A DNA stretch of 64,000 nt from Verrucomicrobium sp. (GCA_017849585.1 JAFIGT010000017.1:62001-126000); one strand, 5' to 3'; numbered from the stretch's first letter, positions 38,756 to 47,612 are shown. Made by a program: numbers and translations. Notes: generated by a model not told the origin, from the sequence alone.

Positions 38756-38954
38756 AAAACAGATTGCAGCACTTTTCCATCTCTTCGGAGTCGACCTTGA
38801 AGAGTTCCGAGCAAACCCGGAAACCACCGTTCATGTTCGGCTTGAGGAAAAGAATCTTCGCATTGCAATCGCTTTCCTCGTCGTCGTATCCGGACAGGGA
38901 GGCGATCTCAAAGCCCTCGTCATTGAGATATTTCAAGCGTGCGAGCATTTTCAT
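38730..38954 (-). CDS. Possible small gene antisense to the nifV end, unknown
   Basis: 74 residues, acidic and with four Cys (SDCNAK, RVCSE, EKCCNLF). This frame has high GC at third codon positions and a balanced, globular-looking composition, while the plus-strand frames over 38756-39011 look non-coding. It fills the otherwise empty 256-base gap between nifV and the next gene and overlaps the last 26 bases of nifV. There is no clear ribosome binding site at ATG 38954; a TTG at 38993 is an alternative. No family recognised. Confidence 0.4.
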   Translation of the reverse strand: MKMLARLKYLNDEGFEIASLSGYDDEESDCNAKILFLKPNMNGGFRVCSELFKVDSEEMEKCCNLFFTILSERN

Positions 38955-39011
38955 GGGCGTGAACAGCTTCTTTTTTCGTTGGTAATTTGTCAATCCGAAG
39001 GAAAGAACATT

Positions 39012-39506
39012 ATGGGTTTTAAGATGTATCGGTTCGAAGTCGGTGAAAACTTGAGGGAAACTTATCACAATCCGGAATCCCTCATCCTGTCCGGATTCTC
39101 CAGTCCGCTGGCGGGTTATGTAAAAGCCGTCAAACAAGAGACCTGGAACCTGAGTGAGATTGAGCTGATTGCCCTAGCAAAGCCGGGAGTGGATATCCAC
39201 AGCACCGCGATCCTGTTCGAGGCGGGCTCGGATCAACCCGGCCATATCACACTATACCGGCTCGTAAGCCTGCACGGTCGCAGCACCGACGACACCACCG
39301 AGTTCATCGCCCATTTCAAGATTTTGCTGAACAATGCAAAGGTTGGTGATCTGTCCTCTTTCCGAACAAAGTTCACCACGGACTCCTCGGTCGGCAAGCC
39401 CGACATCTACGAAAATCTGAAACTCTCCGGCGGTACCCGCTCCGGCACCTGGCGCTGGATGGAAATCGAACAACTTCTCAATGCCGGGGTGATCGCTCCA
39501 AAATAA
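39012..39506 (+). CDS. Unknown protein encoded in the nif block
   Basis: 164 residues, soluble, no signal peptide or membrane segment, no recognised domain. GAAGGAAAG lies 8 bases before ATG 39012, so it is very likely translated. Alternating hydrophobic stretches (SLILSGFSSPLAGYVKAV, HITLYRLVSLHGR) suggest a mixed alpha/beta fold; one Trp-rich end (TWRWMEIEQLL). Being between nifV and the cytochrome gene in the same direction, it may have a nif-related role, which is inference only. Confidence 0.7.
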   Translation: MGFKMYRFEVGENLRETYHNPESLILSGFSSPLAGYVKAVKQETWNLSEIELIALAKPGVDIHSTAILFEAGSDQPGHITLYRLVSLHGRSTDDTTEFIAHFKILLNNAKVGDLSSFRTKFTTDSSVGKPDIYENLKLSGGTRSGTWRWMEIEQLLNAGVIAPK

Positions 39507-39573
39507 CCACATTCTCCCATGATTTACTTTCACACTCCACGCCGCCTGGTTTGATCAGCGGCCTCCACCTTCC

Positions 39574-40521
39574 ATGTGCTCTCACGATTCTGACTCCTCC
39601 CGACCCTGCCAGTGTGGCGGTGGTGGTCACCACCACGCCACGGCCCGGCAACCTGCACGCGTATCGGGTCGATCAGGTGGCATTCCGCTCACCGTTCTTC
39701 CGGCGGATGAAACCGAGTGTTGCGGAGGCCACGGCAAAGAGGGTGGCGGCTGTGGATGTGGCGGTCACAGTCATGATCCGCACGCCGATGTCGAGCACGC
39801 TTGCAGTTGCGGTGGTTGCCCGCGTCGTTACCATTCGCTCGCGGGACTTGTCCTTGGTGTTTATCTGCTCGTTCATCTCGGCATCAGCTTGCTCGGTTTC
39901 TGGCCGGATCGTTATCAGGCCGTTCTCTCGTTCATTCATCGCAACAGCGCAGCACTGCTGATCGTTGAAGTGGTCTTCATTCTCCTGCCACTTGTCGTGC
40001 ATGTTGGTTACGGACTCCGCTTTCTTTTGCGTGAAGGAGTCACGCTGCCCCGGGAAAAGCATCATTACGGCAATGCGACGCGTTTTTTCTGGCAACGCGT
40101 TTCGGCGATCATCCTGCTGGCGTTCATTCTCTTTCACGTGGCAACGCTGCATCGCTACGGATTCCATGCGATCTACCAGCTTACTCATTGGTCCGCGCTG
40201 GAGCGCTATGCGCCAGGCGGACTTTTCGATCCCGCGAAGGCATATGCGTCGACCGTCCGCGGTGTGCACACCTTCTGGAATGAACAGCAGCCGTGGCATC
40301 CGGGCAATGTCCTCGTGATGAGTTTTTATTTCGTCTCCATTCTCGCTGCGGTCTATCACCTCGCCAACGGCGTCGCCACCAGCGCGATGGTGTGGGAGTT
40401 TACGCCGGATAATTCACCTGCCGCCGCGCGGCTCTGGAAATTGTGCATCCTGGGAGGAATTCTTATCACGCTTGTTGGCGTGGGCGCATGGGCTGCGTTC
40501 ACCATTGGAGCCCACCTATAA
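39574..40521 (+). CDS. Orphan SdhC-type di-heme cytochrome b with Cys/His-rich N-terminal tail
   Basis: 315 residues. Residues 1-87 hold 10 Cys (2, 12, 14, 49, 50, 60, 62, 77, 79, 82) and 10 His in Gly-rich motifs such as CQCGGGGHHH and CGCGGHSHDPH, likely metal-binding. Residues 88-312 form five membrane helices like the B. subtilis-type succinate dehydrogenase cytochrome b558; helices 1-4 each carry a His (101, 143, 188, 262), the usual axial ligands of two hemes b. No SdhA or SdhB gene is next to it. Its place after nifV and before mop/modA suggests a role in membrane electron flow, oxygen protection or metal handling for nitrogenase; this is inference. Confidence 0.75.
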   Translation: MCSHDSDSSRPCQCGGGGHHHATARQPARVSGRSGGIPLTVLPADETECCGGHGKEGGGCGCGGHSHDPHADVEHACSCGGCPRRYHSLAGLVLGVYLLVHLGISLLGFWPDRYQAVLSFIHRNSAALLIVEVVFILLPLVVHVGYGLRFLLREGVTLPREKHHYGNATRFFWQRVSAIILLAFILFHVATLHRYGFHAIYQLTHWSALERYAPGGLFDPAKAYASTVRGVHTFWNEQQPWHPGNVLVMSFYFVSILAAVYHLANGVATSAMVWEFTPDNSPAAARLWKLCILGGILITLVGVGAWAAFTIGAHL

Positions 40522-40641
40522 GGAGTATGGAACGTTTGACCGTTACCAACCCAGATGCGGAACTTCGGCACGCGTCGCTCTTGAGTCGCCGCAAATTGAA
40601 ACGATACTCATTTTGTCATTCCCACTTACCAAGGAGCCTTC

Positions 40642-40851
40642 ATGAAATTAAGTGCACGTAATGTTCTCAAAGGAAAAGTCATCAGCATCAAAGCTGGTCC
40701 AGTCAGCACCATCGTCGAAATTGAAGTGGCCAAAGGGGTCGTCCTGAGCTCAGTTATTACCAGTCCCTCGGCCAAGAATTTGAAGTTGAAGAAGGGCAAA
40801 GAGGCTTATGCCATCATCAAGTCCTCAAACATCATCGTCGGCGTCGATTAG
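40642..40851 (+). CDS. mop: Mop-type molybdate-binding protein (single TOBE domain)
   Basis: 69 residues, one TOBE/Mop domain: MKLSARNVLKGKVISIKAGPVSTIVEIEV then SSVITSPSAKNLKLKKGKEAYAIIKSS, the typical oligomer-forming molybdate/tungstate store. AAGGAG precedes the ATG. In diazotrophs such proteins buffer molybdate for FeMo-co. Followed after 34 bases by modA, supporting a molybdate supply role. Confidence 0.9.
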   Translation: MKLSARNVLKGKVISIKAGPVSTIVEIEVAKGVVLSSVITSPSAKNLKLKKGKEAYAIIKSSNIIVGVD

Positions 40852-40885
40852 TTACGGTTTCCGGAAAACACACAGACCACTTCTT

Positions 40886-41704
40886 ATGAATCGAAAACAG
40901 TTTCTCCGTTCGCTGTCAGCCCTGCTCATCGGTCTGGCATTGGCGTCGGGTTCTGTCCTCACCCTACTTCACGCCGAACCGGCGAAGAAGGAAGTCACAG
41001 TCTTCGCCGCCGCGTCTCTGGTGGATGCATTCAAGGTGCTGAAGAAATCCTTCGAAAACGCGCATCCGGGCGTGACGATTACCTACAATTTCGCGGGTTC
41101 GCAGCAATTGCGCGCACAGATAGAGCAGGGCGCCACGCCTGATGTTTTTGCCAGTGCGAATCTCGACGAGATCAAGACGCTCGCGGCGAAGAAATACGTG
41201 GACGAAGCACAGTCGAAGATTTTTGCGCGCAATAAACTCGTGATTGCCGTCAATGCCCAGAGCGATGTTCCGGTGAAATCACCCACGGATCTTGCGACCG
41301 CCAAACTAAAGCTGGTCCTCGCCGACAAATCGGTTCCGGTCGGCAAATACACGGTCAAGTATCTCGAGGACGCCTCAAAAGATCCAGCCTTCGGTGCCAG
41401 CTACAAGGACGCAGTGCTGAAGAATGTGGTGTCGTATGAAACAAACGTCCGCGCCGTACTCACGAAGGTAACTCTGGGTGAAGCCGATGCGGGGGTGGTC
41501 TATGCCACGGATGCGCAGAGTGTGGAAGCAGGCAAGCTCTTCACCATCGGTTTACCGCCCGGCCTAAGCGAAATCGCGCAGTATCCGATCGCGCCCCTGG
41601 TTAAGGCGCCGAATAAGGCGTTGGCTCAGGAATTCGTGGCTTATGTCCTTTCTCCCGAAGGCCAGAAGATCCTCGCGAAATTCGGGTTTCTGGGTAATCC
41701 ATAA
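40886..41704 (+). CDS. modA: ModA, molybdate-binding periplasmic protein
   Basis: Solute-binding component of a molybdate ABC importer. 272 residues; signal peptide 1-31 (...LLHAEPAKK). The ModA start of the mature protein, VTVFAAASLVDAFKVL, carries the oxyanion-binding Ser; NFAGSQQLRAQIEQGATPDVFASAN and GEADAGVVYATDA follow in the family order, quoted in part. modB and modC are not in this window. Tungstate as substrate cannot be excluded. Ends before a bidirectional terminator. Confidence 0.9.
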   Translation: MNRKQFLRSLSALLIGLALASGSVLTLLHAEPAKKEVTVFAAASLVDAFKVLKKSFENAHPGVTITYNFAGSQQLRAQIEQGATPDVFASANLDEIKTLAAKKYVDEAQSKIFARNKLVIAVNAQSDVPVKSPTDLATAKLKLVLADKSVPVGKYTVKYLEDASKDPAFGASYKDAVLKNVVSYETNVRAVLTKVTLGEADAGVVYATDAQSVEAGKLFTIGLPPGLSEIAQYPIAPLVKAPNKALAQEFVAYVLSPEGQKILAKFGFLGNP

Positions 41705-41743
41705 CGTGCCAAGTGAGCGGATACCCGGCGTCTCTCACACCAC

Positions 41744-41780
41744 AAAAAAACGGTTTGGCATCGCTGCCAAACCGTTTTTT
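41744..41780. terminator. Bidirectional rho-independent terminator between modA and glnK
   Basis: Stem CGGTTTGGCA/TGCCAAACCG with loop TCGC, flanked by seven A on the left and six T on the right, so it can end both the plus-strand nif/mod transcript and the minus-strand amtB-glnK transcript. Confidence 0.92.
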
Positions 41781-41794
41781 GTTTTATGGAACCG

Positions 41795-42145
<351 letters not shown>

Positions 42146-42154
42146 TCAGGCAGC

Positions 42155-42176
42155 GATCCCCTGTTGCCAGGGGATC
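42155..42176 (-). promoter_or_regulatory. amtB-glnK intercistronic hairpin
   Basis: Perfect 9-bp stem GATCCCCTG/CAGGGGATC with a 4-base loop between amtB and glnK. There is no T-tract, so it is more likely an mRNA processing or stabilising element than a terminator. Confidence 0.5.
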
Positions 42177-42195
42177 ACCGCATATTCTGCCATTT

Positions 42196-43710
42196 TTAGT
42201 GGACGTAGCCTTCTTCGCCGTGATCCGTGGTGTCGAGACCTTCGCGTTCGGCTTCGGGCGTCGGACGCAGGCCGATGATTGCCTTCACCACATTGGCGAT
42301 GATGATCGTCGCCACGATGGAGATGACCAGCGTGATGCCAATCGCCTTGAGCTGCGCGATCCAGAGCGTGCCGCCTTCGACGGCTTCCTTGAGGCCGTTC
42401 TTGGCCGCATAACCTTCGCTGAGGAGGTTGGAGTTGACGCTACCGGAAGCGAGGAAACCCGTCAGCAAGGCACCGATGGTACCACCGACCGCGTGCACCC
42501 CGAAGGTGTCGAGCGCGTCGTCATAACCGAAGATACCCTTGAGCTTCACGCAGAAGAGGAAGGGAATCGCACCCGCGGCGATACCGATGATGACCGCGCC
42601 GTTCGCGGAAACAAAGCCGCAAGCCGGAGTGATGACCACGAGGCCCGCCACCGCACCCGAGCAGAAGCCGAGCACGCTCGCCTTGCCCTTGGTGAACAAT
42701 TCCAGCGCCGCCCACACAAAGGAGGCCACACCAGTTGCCAAAGTCGTCGTCATGAAGGCATTCGCGGCCACGCCGTCAGCGGCCAGGGCGCTACCGGCAT
42801 TGAAGCCGTACCAGCCAACCCAGAGCATGCCCGTACCGACCATGCAAAGGACCATGCTGTGAGGAGGCATCGATTCGGTGCCAAAGCCCACGCGCTTGCC
42901 GAGGATCAAGCACAAGATCAGTGCAGACCAACCGGAAGTCATATGCACCACCGTACCACCGGCGAAGTCAATCGCAGGGATCTTGGCGGCGGCGTTCCAC
43001 ACACCGTTCATCAGACCAGTCGCACCCCACACCATGTGCGCCATGGGGAAGTAGACCACAAACATCCAGATCGCCACGAAAAGCAACACGGCCGAGAACT
43101 TCATGCGTTCGGCAATGGCGCCGATGATGAGGGCCGGAGTGATGATCGCGAACATGAGCTGGTACATGCAAAACACGCTCTGCGAAATCCAGTAGGCGTA
43201 ATTAGTGTTCGGAGCCGCACCGACATCCTTCAGGAAGAAGAATTCCGTGCCACCGAGGAACGGTCCAAAGGCCGACTCACCGAAGCTCGTACCGAAGACG
43301 AGGCTGTAGCCCACGGCCCACCAGAGAATCACAACCAGACCGGTGATGCCTAAACATTGGGCGAGAACCGAGAGGACGTTCTTTTTACGAACCAAGCCAC
43401 CGTAGAACAGGGCCAGGCCGGGCAACGTCATAAACAACACCAAAGCCGCCGCCACCATGATGAACGCGTTGTGGCCAGGACCAGCCACACCGGCCACTTT
43501 GCTGCCAGCCGGATCCACGTTGCCCACGTAAGCTTCCAGTCCGGTCAAGCGTTGTTCCACCGTCGGCTCAGCCGCAGGAGCTGCGGCCGCAGGGGCCGGA
43601 GCCGGAGTCGCCTGCGCGAGCAGGACAGGGGTGGATTCCGCACAGAACGCTCGCGTGGCCAGGGCCAGCACGGCGATTAATGACAGCCAATACTTGGGTC
43701 GTCGCAACAT
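42196..43710 (-). CDS. amtB: AmtB ammonium transporter, linked to glnK
   Basis: Inner-membrane ammonium channel. 504 residues. A signal peptide (1-24, ...RAFCAES) and a long Ala/Pro-rich periplasmic segment precede eleven membrane helices. Family motifs: TLPGLALFYGGLVRKKNVLS, DFAGGTVVHMTSGWSALIL and the second pore His in FGVHAVGGTIGALL. Ends with a charged tail. Preceded by a sigma-54 promoter and followed by glnK, so it is probably expressed under nitrogen limitation. It is distinct from the transporter at 7908-9482. Confidence 0.95.
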   Translation of the reverse strand: MLRRPKYWLSLIAVLALATRAFCAESTPVLLAQATPAPAPAAAAPAAEPTVEQRLTGLEAYVGNVDPAGSKVAGVAGPGHNAFIMVAAALVLFMTLPGLALFYGGLVRKKNVLSVLAQCLGITGLVVILWWAVGYSLVFGTSFGESAFGPFLGGTEFFFLKDVGAAPNTNYAYWISQSVFCMYQLMFAIITPALIIGAIAERMKFSAVLLFVAIWMFVVYFPMAHMVWGATGLMNGVWNAAAKIPAIDFAGGTVVHMTSGWSALILCLILGKRVGFGTESMPPHSMVLCMVGTGMLWVGWYGFNAGSALAADGVAANAFMTTTLATGVASFVWAALELFTKGKASVLGFCSGAVAGLVVITPACGFVSANGAVIIGIAAGAIPFLFCVKLKGIFGYDDALDTFGVHAVGGTIGALLTGFLASGSVNSNLLSEGYAAKNGLKEAVEGGTLWIAQLKAIGITLVISIVATIIIANVVKAIIGLRPTPEAEREGLDTTDHGEEGYVH

Positions 43711-44125
43711 GATCTCTTATTCTCCTATGATGGGTTGTTTTCCAGTTTCGCCCGACCAGACATCCCTCCGCCATCGCGAGATCCTTATCTGCGAGGTATA
43801 GAGCGCCGTCGAATGAACTTTAGTCCGGAAAAGCAACGGCCATGCCAATTTGTAGGATTTTCTCTTACAGGTTGTAAGGCCATCGGCTTCTCCCCTCGCC
43901 AGATGTTCCTTTACAGCCATTTTCCGTAGGAAATGACCGATTCTGGCTTGTTTTGACCATACAGATCACCGAAATGGCACCTTCTCTGGGGAAGCATACT
44001 TCCGGCAAAAAGCGGAAGACTGGGTGCAGAACCTGCTTTCAGGGGAGGGGATAGAAAACCAGAACCAGATCATATGTCATGGCGTTTTGCCACGCCACGA
44101 CGTTGAGCTCTGCCTTGTTAATATT
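43711..44125. other. Divergent intergenic region between amtB and the histidine kinase gene
   Basis: 415 bases. Holds the amtB sigma-54 promoter and the inverted repeat at 43864-43878. A near match to a -24/-12 site on the plus strand (TGGCACCTTCTCTGG near 43975) has GG in place of GC at -12 and is not called. No gene seen, unless the kinase starts earlier at GTG 44024. Confidence 0.55.
43832..43847 (-). promoter_or_regulatory. Sigma-54 (-24/-12) promoter of amtB-glnK
   Basis: On the minus strand TGGCATGGCCGTTGCT matches the RpoN consensus with GG-N10-GC spacing and an intact TTGC -12 box. The leader to the amtB ATG would be about 110 bases. An inverted repeat CTTACAGGTTGTAAG lies just upstream at 43864-43878. 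Confidence 0.85.
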
Positions 44126-45175
44126 GTGATCCAACGCCTATTTGATTACTTCCAAAAGCGACCGCGCTGGTCCATGGCTACCGTGGCGACGATGCTGGCC
44201 ACCATTGGTTATTGCGATTATCTCGTCGGGGCGGAGGTGTCACTATTGGTCATTTATCTGGTGCCCGTCTGTTTTGCGACGTGGGTGATCGGCAAGCGCT
44301 TCGGCCTGATCACCGCCGTGCTGTCGGTGGGCATCTGGACTTTCAGTAACAAACTGGCGGCCGGGTTGCACATGCACAGCCCCTTCGTTTCGGGTTGGAA
44401 TATCTTTTCAGTCTTTGTCGTTTTTGTATTCATCATTTTTCTACTGAGCAATTTCGAACTTTTCCTGAAACGATTGGAAATGCGGATGGAAGAGCGGACT
44501 CTCGCCCTGCGCCGACTGGAAAAGGAAATCCTCGAGGTAAGCGAACAGGAACAACGCCGCATCGGCCATGATCTGCACGACACGGTCTGCCAACACCTGA
44601 CGAGCACGACAATTGCGGTGAAAATTCTGGAAGGAAAACTGGCAGCCAAATCACTACCCGAGGCCACCGATGCCAGAGAGATCAAAATCCTGATTCAAAA
44701 GGCGATCGAGATGACGCGCGATATGGCCCGAGGCCTTTCCCCCATTGCCATGACCGCCGAGGGCTTGATGGATGCGTTCCATCAACTGGCTGACCGGGTG
44801 AGTAAGCAGCACGATATCTTCTGCCTGCTGGATTACGACGATCCTCTCTTCATCAAGGATGTGGCCACCGCCACGCATCTTTACCTGATCACCCAGGAGG
44901 CCGTGACAAATGCGGTGCGCCACAGCAAAGCCAATCGCATCGTGATCCGGATCAAGAATGACGCGAAACAAGTGCAGATCCAGGTCGAGGACAACGGCGT
45001 GGGTCCCGCGGCCAAAACGGCACCACATACGCGAGGGATGGGCCGCCGCATCATGTCGCACCGGGCGATGTTGATCGGCGCAGAGCTGCTCGTCCGCAGC
45101 CGCGAACCTCACGGCACGCTCGTGCAATGCTCCCTGCCGCACATAACCAACCCTGCTGAAAAGATCGCCGCATGA
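44126..45175 (+). CDS. NarX-type sensor histidine kinase
   Basis: Membrane histidine kinase. 349 residues from GTG at 44126: four hydrophobic segments (about 15-115) forming an integral membrane sensor, a coiled linker, a HisKA_3 dimerisation domain with the phospho-acceptor His in RIGHDLHDTVCQHL, and an HATPase domain with the N-box QEAVTNAVRHSKA and the Gly-rich DNGVGPA and GMGRRIM. The frame extends to GTG 44024 but the added 34 residues are not protein-like. Overlaps its response regulator by four bases. Signal unknown. Confidence 0.85.
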   Translation: MIQRLFDYFQKRPRWSMATVATMLATIGYCDYLVGAEVSLLVIYLVPVCFATWVIGKRFGLITAVLSVGIWTFSNKLAAGLHMHSPFVSGWNIFSVFVVFVFIIFLLSNFELFLKRLEMRMEERTLALRRLEKEILEVSEQEQRRIGHDLHDTVCQHLTSTTIAVKILEGKLAAKSLPEATDAREIKILIQKAIEMTRDMARGLSPIAMTAEGLMDAFHQLADRVSKQHDIFCLLDYDDPLFIKDVATATHLYLITQEAVTNAVRHSKANRIVIRIKNDAKQVQIQVEDNGVGPAAKTAPHTRGMGRRIMSHRAMLIGAELLVRSREPHGTLVQCSLPHITNPAEKIAA

Positions 45176-45843
45176 CCAACCTGCCGCCCCTCAAACGCAC
45201 GGTCTTTCTGGTCGACGATCATCCGCTCGTGCGTGATTGGCTGACGCAACTGATCAATCGCGAGCCCGACCTGATCATCTGCGGCGATGCTTCCACGGCA
45301 GAAGAGGCCATCGCACAGATCGGTTTGGTGAAACCGGATCTGGCGGTGGTCGACATTTCCCTGCAGGCCACTTCCGGACTGGATTTGATCAAAAGCATAC
45401 GTCCGCTTTACCCGAAAACGCTATTGCTGGTTCTGTCGATGCATGAGGAAACCGTCTACGCGGAAAGAGCCCTTCGTGCCGGCGCGCGCGGTTACGTGAT
45501 CAAGCGGGAAAGCACCGAGCAGATCATTGCGGCGATTCGCAAGGTGCTCGCGGGCGGCATTTATTTAAGTGAAACCCATGCCGTGGGCCTGGCGGAGAAC
45601 CTGATCAAGCAGGCGGATTCGAGTGCGCAGCGATTGGAGGATCAATTGAGCAGCCGCGAACTGGAAATCTTCCGCGAGCTCGGCCAAGGCCATAAAACCT
45701 CCCAGGTTGCGGAGAAATTGGGAATCAGCCTGAAAACGGTGCATTCCTACTGCGCGCGGATCAAAGAGAAGCTCCACCTCTCAAATTCCACCGAACTCTT
45801 GCGCGAAGCCGTCTGCTGGTTTGAACAACAGCGTCAGAATTAG
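45172..45843 (+). CDS. NarL/FixJ-family response regulator
   Basis: DNA-binding partner of the upstream kinase. 223 residues: receiver domain (about 9-125) with acidic pair DD15-16, phospho-acceptor Asp61 in LAVVDIS and conserved Lys in YVIKRES; LuxR-type HTH (about 155-215) with SRELEIFRELGQGHKTSQVA and KTVHSYCARIKEKL. The ATGA overlap with the kinase gene shows co-translation. Target genes are unknown; proximity to amtB is suggestive only. Confidence 0.93.
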   Translation: MTNLPPLKRTVFLVDDHPLVRDWLTQLINREPDLIICGDASTAEEAIAQIGLVKPDLAVVDISLQATSGLDLIKSIRPLYPKTLLLVLSMHEETVYAERALRAGARGYVIKRESTEQIIAAIRKVLAGGIYLSETHAVGLAENLIKQADSSAQRLEDQLSSRELEIFRELGQGHKTSQVAEKLGISLKTVHSYCARIKEKLHLSNSTELLREAVCWFEQQRQN

Positions 45844-45858
45844 TGGCGCGTAACCCCA

Positions 45859-47292
45859 TCACACCTTGCCGCGGCGCGTTTCAAGTTGGGCGCGAATCGC
45901 TCCCATCGCCGCGCGGTCGAGCGGATAAAGCCACACGAACACCAGCGCAGCGATCCAGATAAAGAGCGGAAGGACCACGTACAGCACCAGCATCATATGC
46001 AGCACATCGGCCGGCTGCTGATGCGCCAGCTTCACATCGAAGCCCGAGATTTGCAGCACCAATCCACCCAGCCCCATGGAGCATGTCAACGCAGCCTTGA
46101 TGAACCAGGAATAGAACGCATTCAACGCACCTTCACGACGGCGGGTTGTCTTCAGTTCGTCATAATCCGCTGCATCCGCTTTCATGGAGGGCAGGAACAA
46201 CCACACCGCCGAAATCGCCGAGGATTCGAAGATACCCGGAATTAACTGCAGGTACGGGTGCTCCGGAGTCATGCAGAAATAGTTCAGCATATGACCAAAC
46301 ATTGTTCCGCTGATCATCATTCCCACTACCCACTTCTTATCGAACTTTTCCCCGAGCCACGTATAGATCGGAATGCATAACAGGCCCGTCACAGTTAAAA
46401 TCGTCCCCTTGAAACCGCCGATGATCCCCGCTGCCGCGAGATCGCCGCGGTTCACGTAATAAATGTTCACATACTGGCCCAGCGTACCCACCGCGCTGCT
46501 GCCGACTACCATGAAAAAGGAAATCCCAATAAGCATCCACAGCGGCTGACAATGGAACGACTCCTTGATGCTCTGCCAGAACGGATCGCGCGACTGGTGC
46601 TTCGCCTCCTTCTCATAATAGCGCTCCTTCACAAACAGCGGCGGCAACATGCCAATCGCAAAAATCGCTCCTGCCACAAACCAACTGCATACCTTCATCC
46701 CATGCACGATGTCCGGCTTGTGCGTCACCGGGTCGGCAAACAACGAACTGCTCAGCAGCGCCATGGCCCATGCACCACACATCCCCGTGATCTTGCCGAA
46801 GACCGTCGACCACGCCGTCAGGCGCGTGCGCTCGTCGTAATTCGGCGTCAACTCCAACTGCATGCTGTAATACGGCATCGCCCAGCATGAGAAGCAGGCA
46901 TAGAACACCATCCCCACGAGGACCAGATAAATGACCATGCCCGTTTCGCCCCACTGAGTCGGCGGACGCCAGATCCACGGTGCCAGCAGCGCGGTCAGTG
47001 TCGAACCTACGACCATGAATGGACGGCGGCGACCCCAGCGTGTGCGTGTGTTGTCGGAAATATTACCCATGATCGGGTCCAACACCGCATTCCACGCCTG
47101 GAGAATCATCAGGACAATGCCCAGCTTCGCCGGACTGATGCCGAGCCCAATATTGAAGTAGGGCATCCATAAGACGCCGATCATCAAACCGGTGGCAAAG
47201 AAGTCCATGCTGTTGCCCGCGGCAAACATGATCTTCTGAAAAAAGGGTATCCGGTCACTCTCGGGAATCGCGGTTGCGCTCTTTATCGACAT
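45859..47292 (-). CDS. MFS sugar:cation symporter (GPH family)
   Basis: Twelve-TM inner-membrane transporter of the glycoside-pentoside-hexuronide type. 477 residues. Early motif NAVLDPIMGNISDNTRTRWGRRRP (quoted in two parts: DPIMGNISD and TRTRWGRRRP) is typical of the family, and a central cytoplasmic loop with charged residues separates two six-helix halves. Probably imports an oligosaccharide or glycoside. Ends 15 bases from the response regulator, convergent. Not obviously linked to neighbouring glycosyltransferases. Confidence 0.88.
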   Translation of the reverse strand: MSIKSATAIPESDRIPFFQKIMFAAGNSMDFFATGLMIGVLWMPYFNIGLGISPAKLGIVLMILQAWNAVLDPIMGNISDNTRTRWGRRRPFMVVGSTLTALLAPWIWRPPTQWGETGMVIYLVLVGMVFYACFSCWAMPYYSMQLELTPNYDERTRLTAWSTVFGKITGMCGAWAMALLSSSLFADPVTHKPDIVHGMKVCSWFVAGAIFAIGMLPPLFVKERYYEKEAKHQSRDPFWQSIKESFHCQPLWMLIGISFFMVVGSSAVGTLGQYVNIYYVNRGDLAAAGIIGGFKGTILTVTGLLCIPIYTWLGEKFDKKWVVGMMISGTMFGHMLNYFCMTPEHPYLQLIPGIFESSAISAVWLFLPSMKADAADYDELKTTRRREGALNAFYSWFIKAALTCSMGLGGLVLQISGFDVKLAHQQPADVLHMMLVLYVVLPLFIWIAALVFVWLYPLDRAAMGAIRAQLETRRGKV

Positions 47293-47396
47293 AAGAAGCG
47301 CTCACGGTAATCCACCATGTGGAATGTCGACAAGGAGATTCCCTGCAAAATGCAGAGAAGTTTACAGGACAGTGAGGTATAACGGGGAAAGACCGA

Positions 47397-47612
47397 TTAC
47401 TTCTGTACCGACTGCCCCAGTTGCTTGGCCAAGGCCGACAGCGTAATGGTGTCCCCATCGGCGTTGCTCATCGTGACAATATTGGGACCATTCTGGAGAC
47501 CTGTACTCGTCTCACATACCTTGTAGGGATGATCCGATAATTTCCGGACCGAACCGGAATACATGGGGTATTGCGTCCCGGAGAAGCCACCAATATTACT
47601 GATTGCAGACAT
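47397..47612 (-). CDS. Small Ser/Gly-rich protein, unknown
   Basis: 71 residues. Begins MSAISNIGGFSGTQYP and ends ADGDTITLSALAKQLGQSVQK, a layout seen in short proteins of unknown role with a disordered Ser/Gly head and a helical tail. GAGG lies 8 bases upstream of the ATG. No transmembrane segment. It stands alone between the MFS gene and the UGM-like gene. Function unknown. Confidence 0.55.
   Translation of the reverse strand: MSAISNIGGFSGTQYPMYSGSVRKLSDHPYKVCETSTGLQNGPNIVTMSNADGDTITLSALAKQLGQSVQK

Noticed and set aside
38752-38985. Plus-strand GTG open frame overlapping the nifV stop
   Set aside because: Ser/Arg/Lys-rich and with poor third-position bias; the minus-strand frame over the same bases is more coding-like.
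43960-43995. Sigma-54 site for the kinase gene (TGGCACC...)
   Set aside because: The -12 element has GG instead of GC at the required spacing.
44024-44125. Earlier GTG start for the histidine kinase
   Set aside because: The 34 added residues are not protein-like and the family normally starts about ten residues before the first membrane helix, as with GTG 44126.
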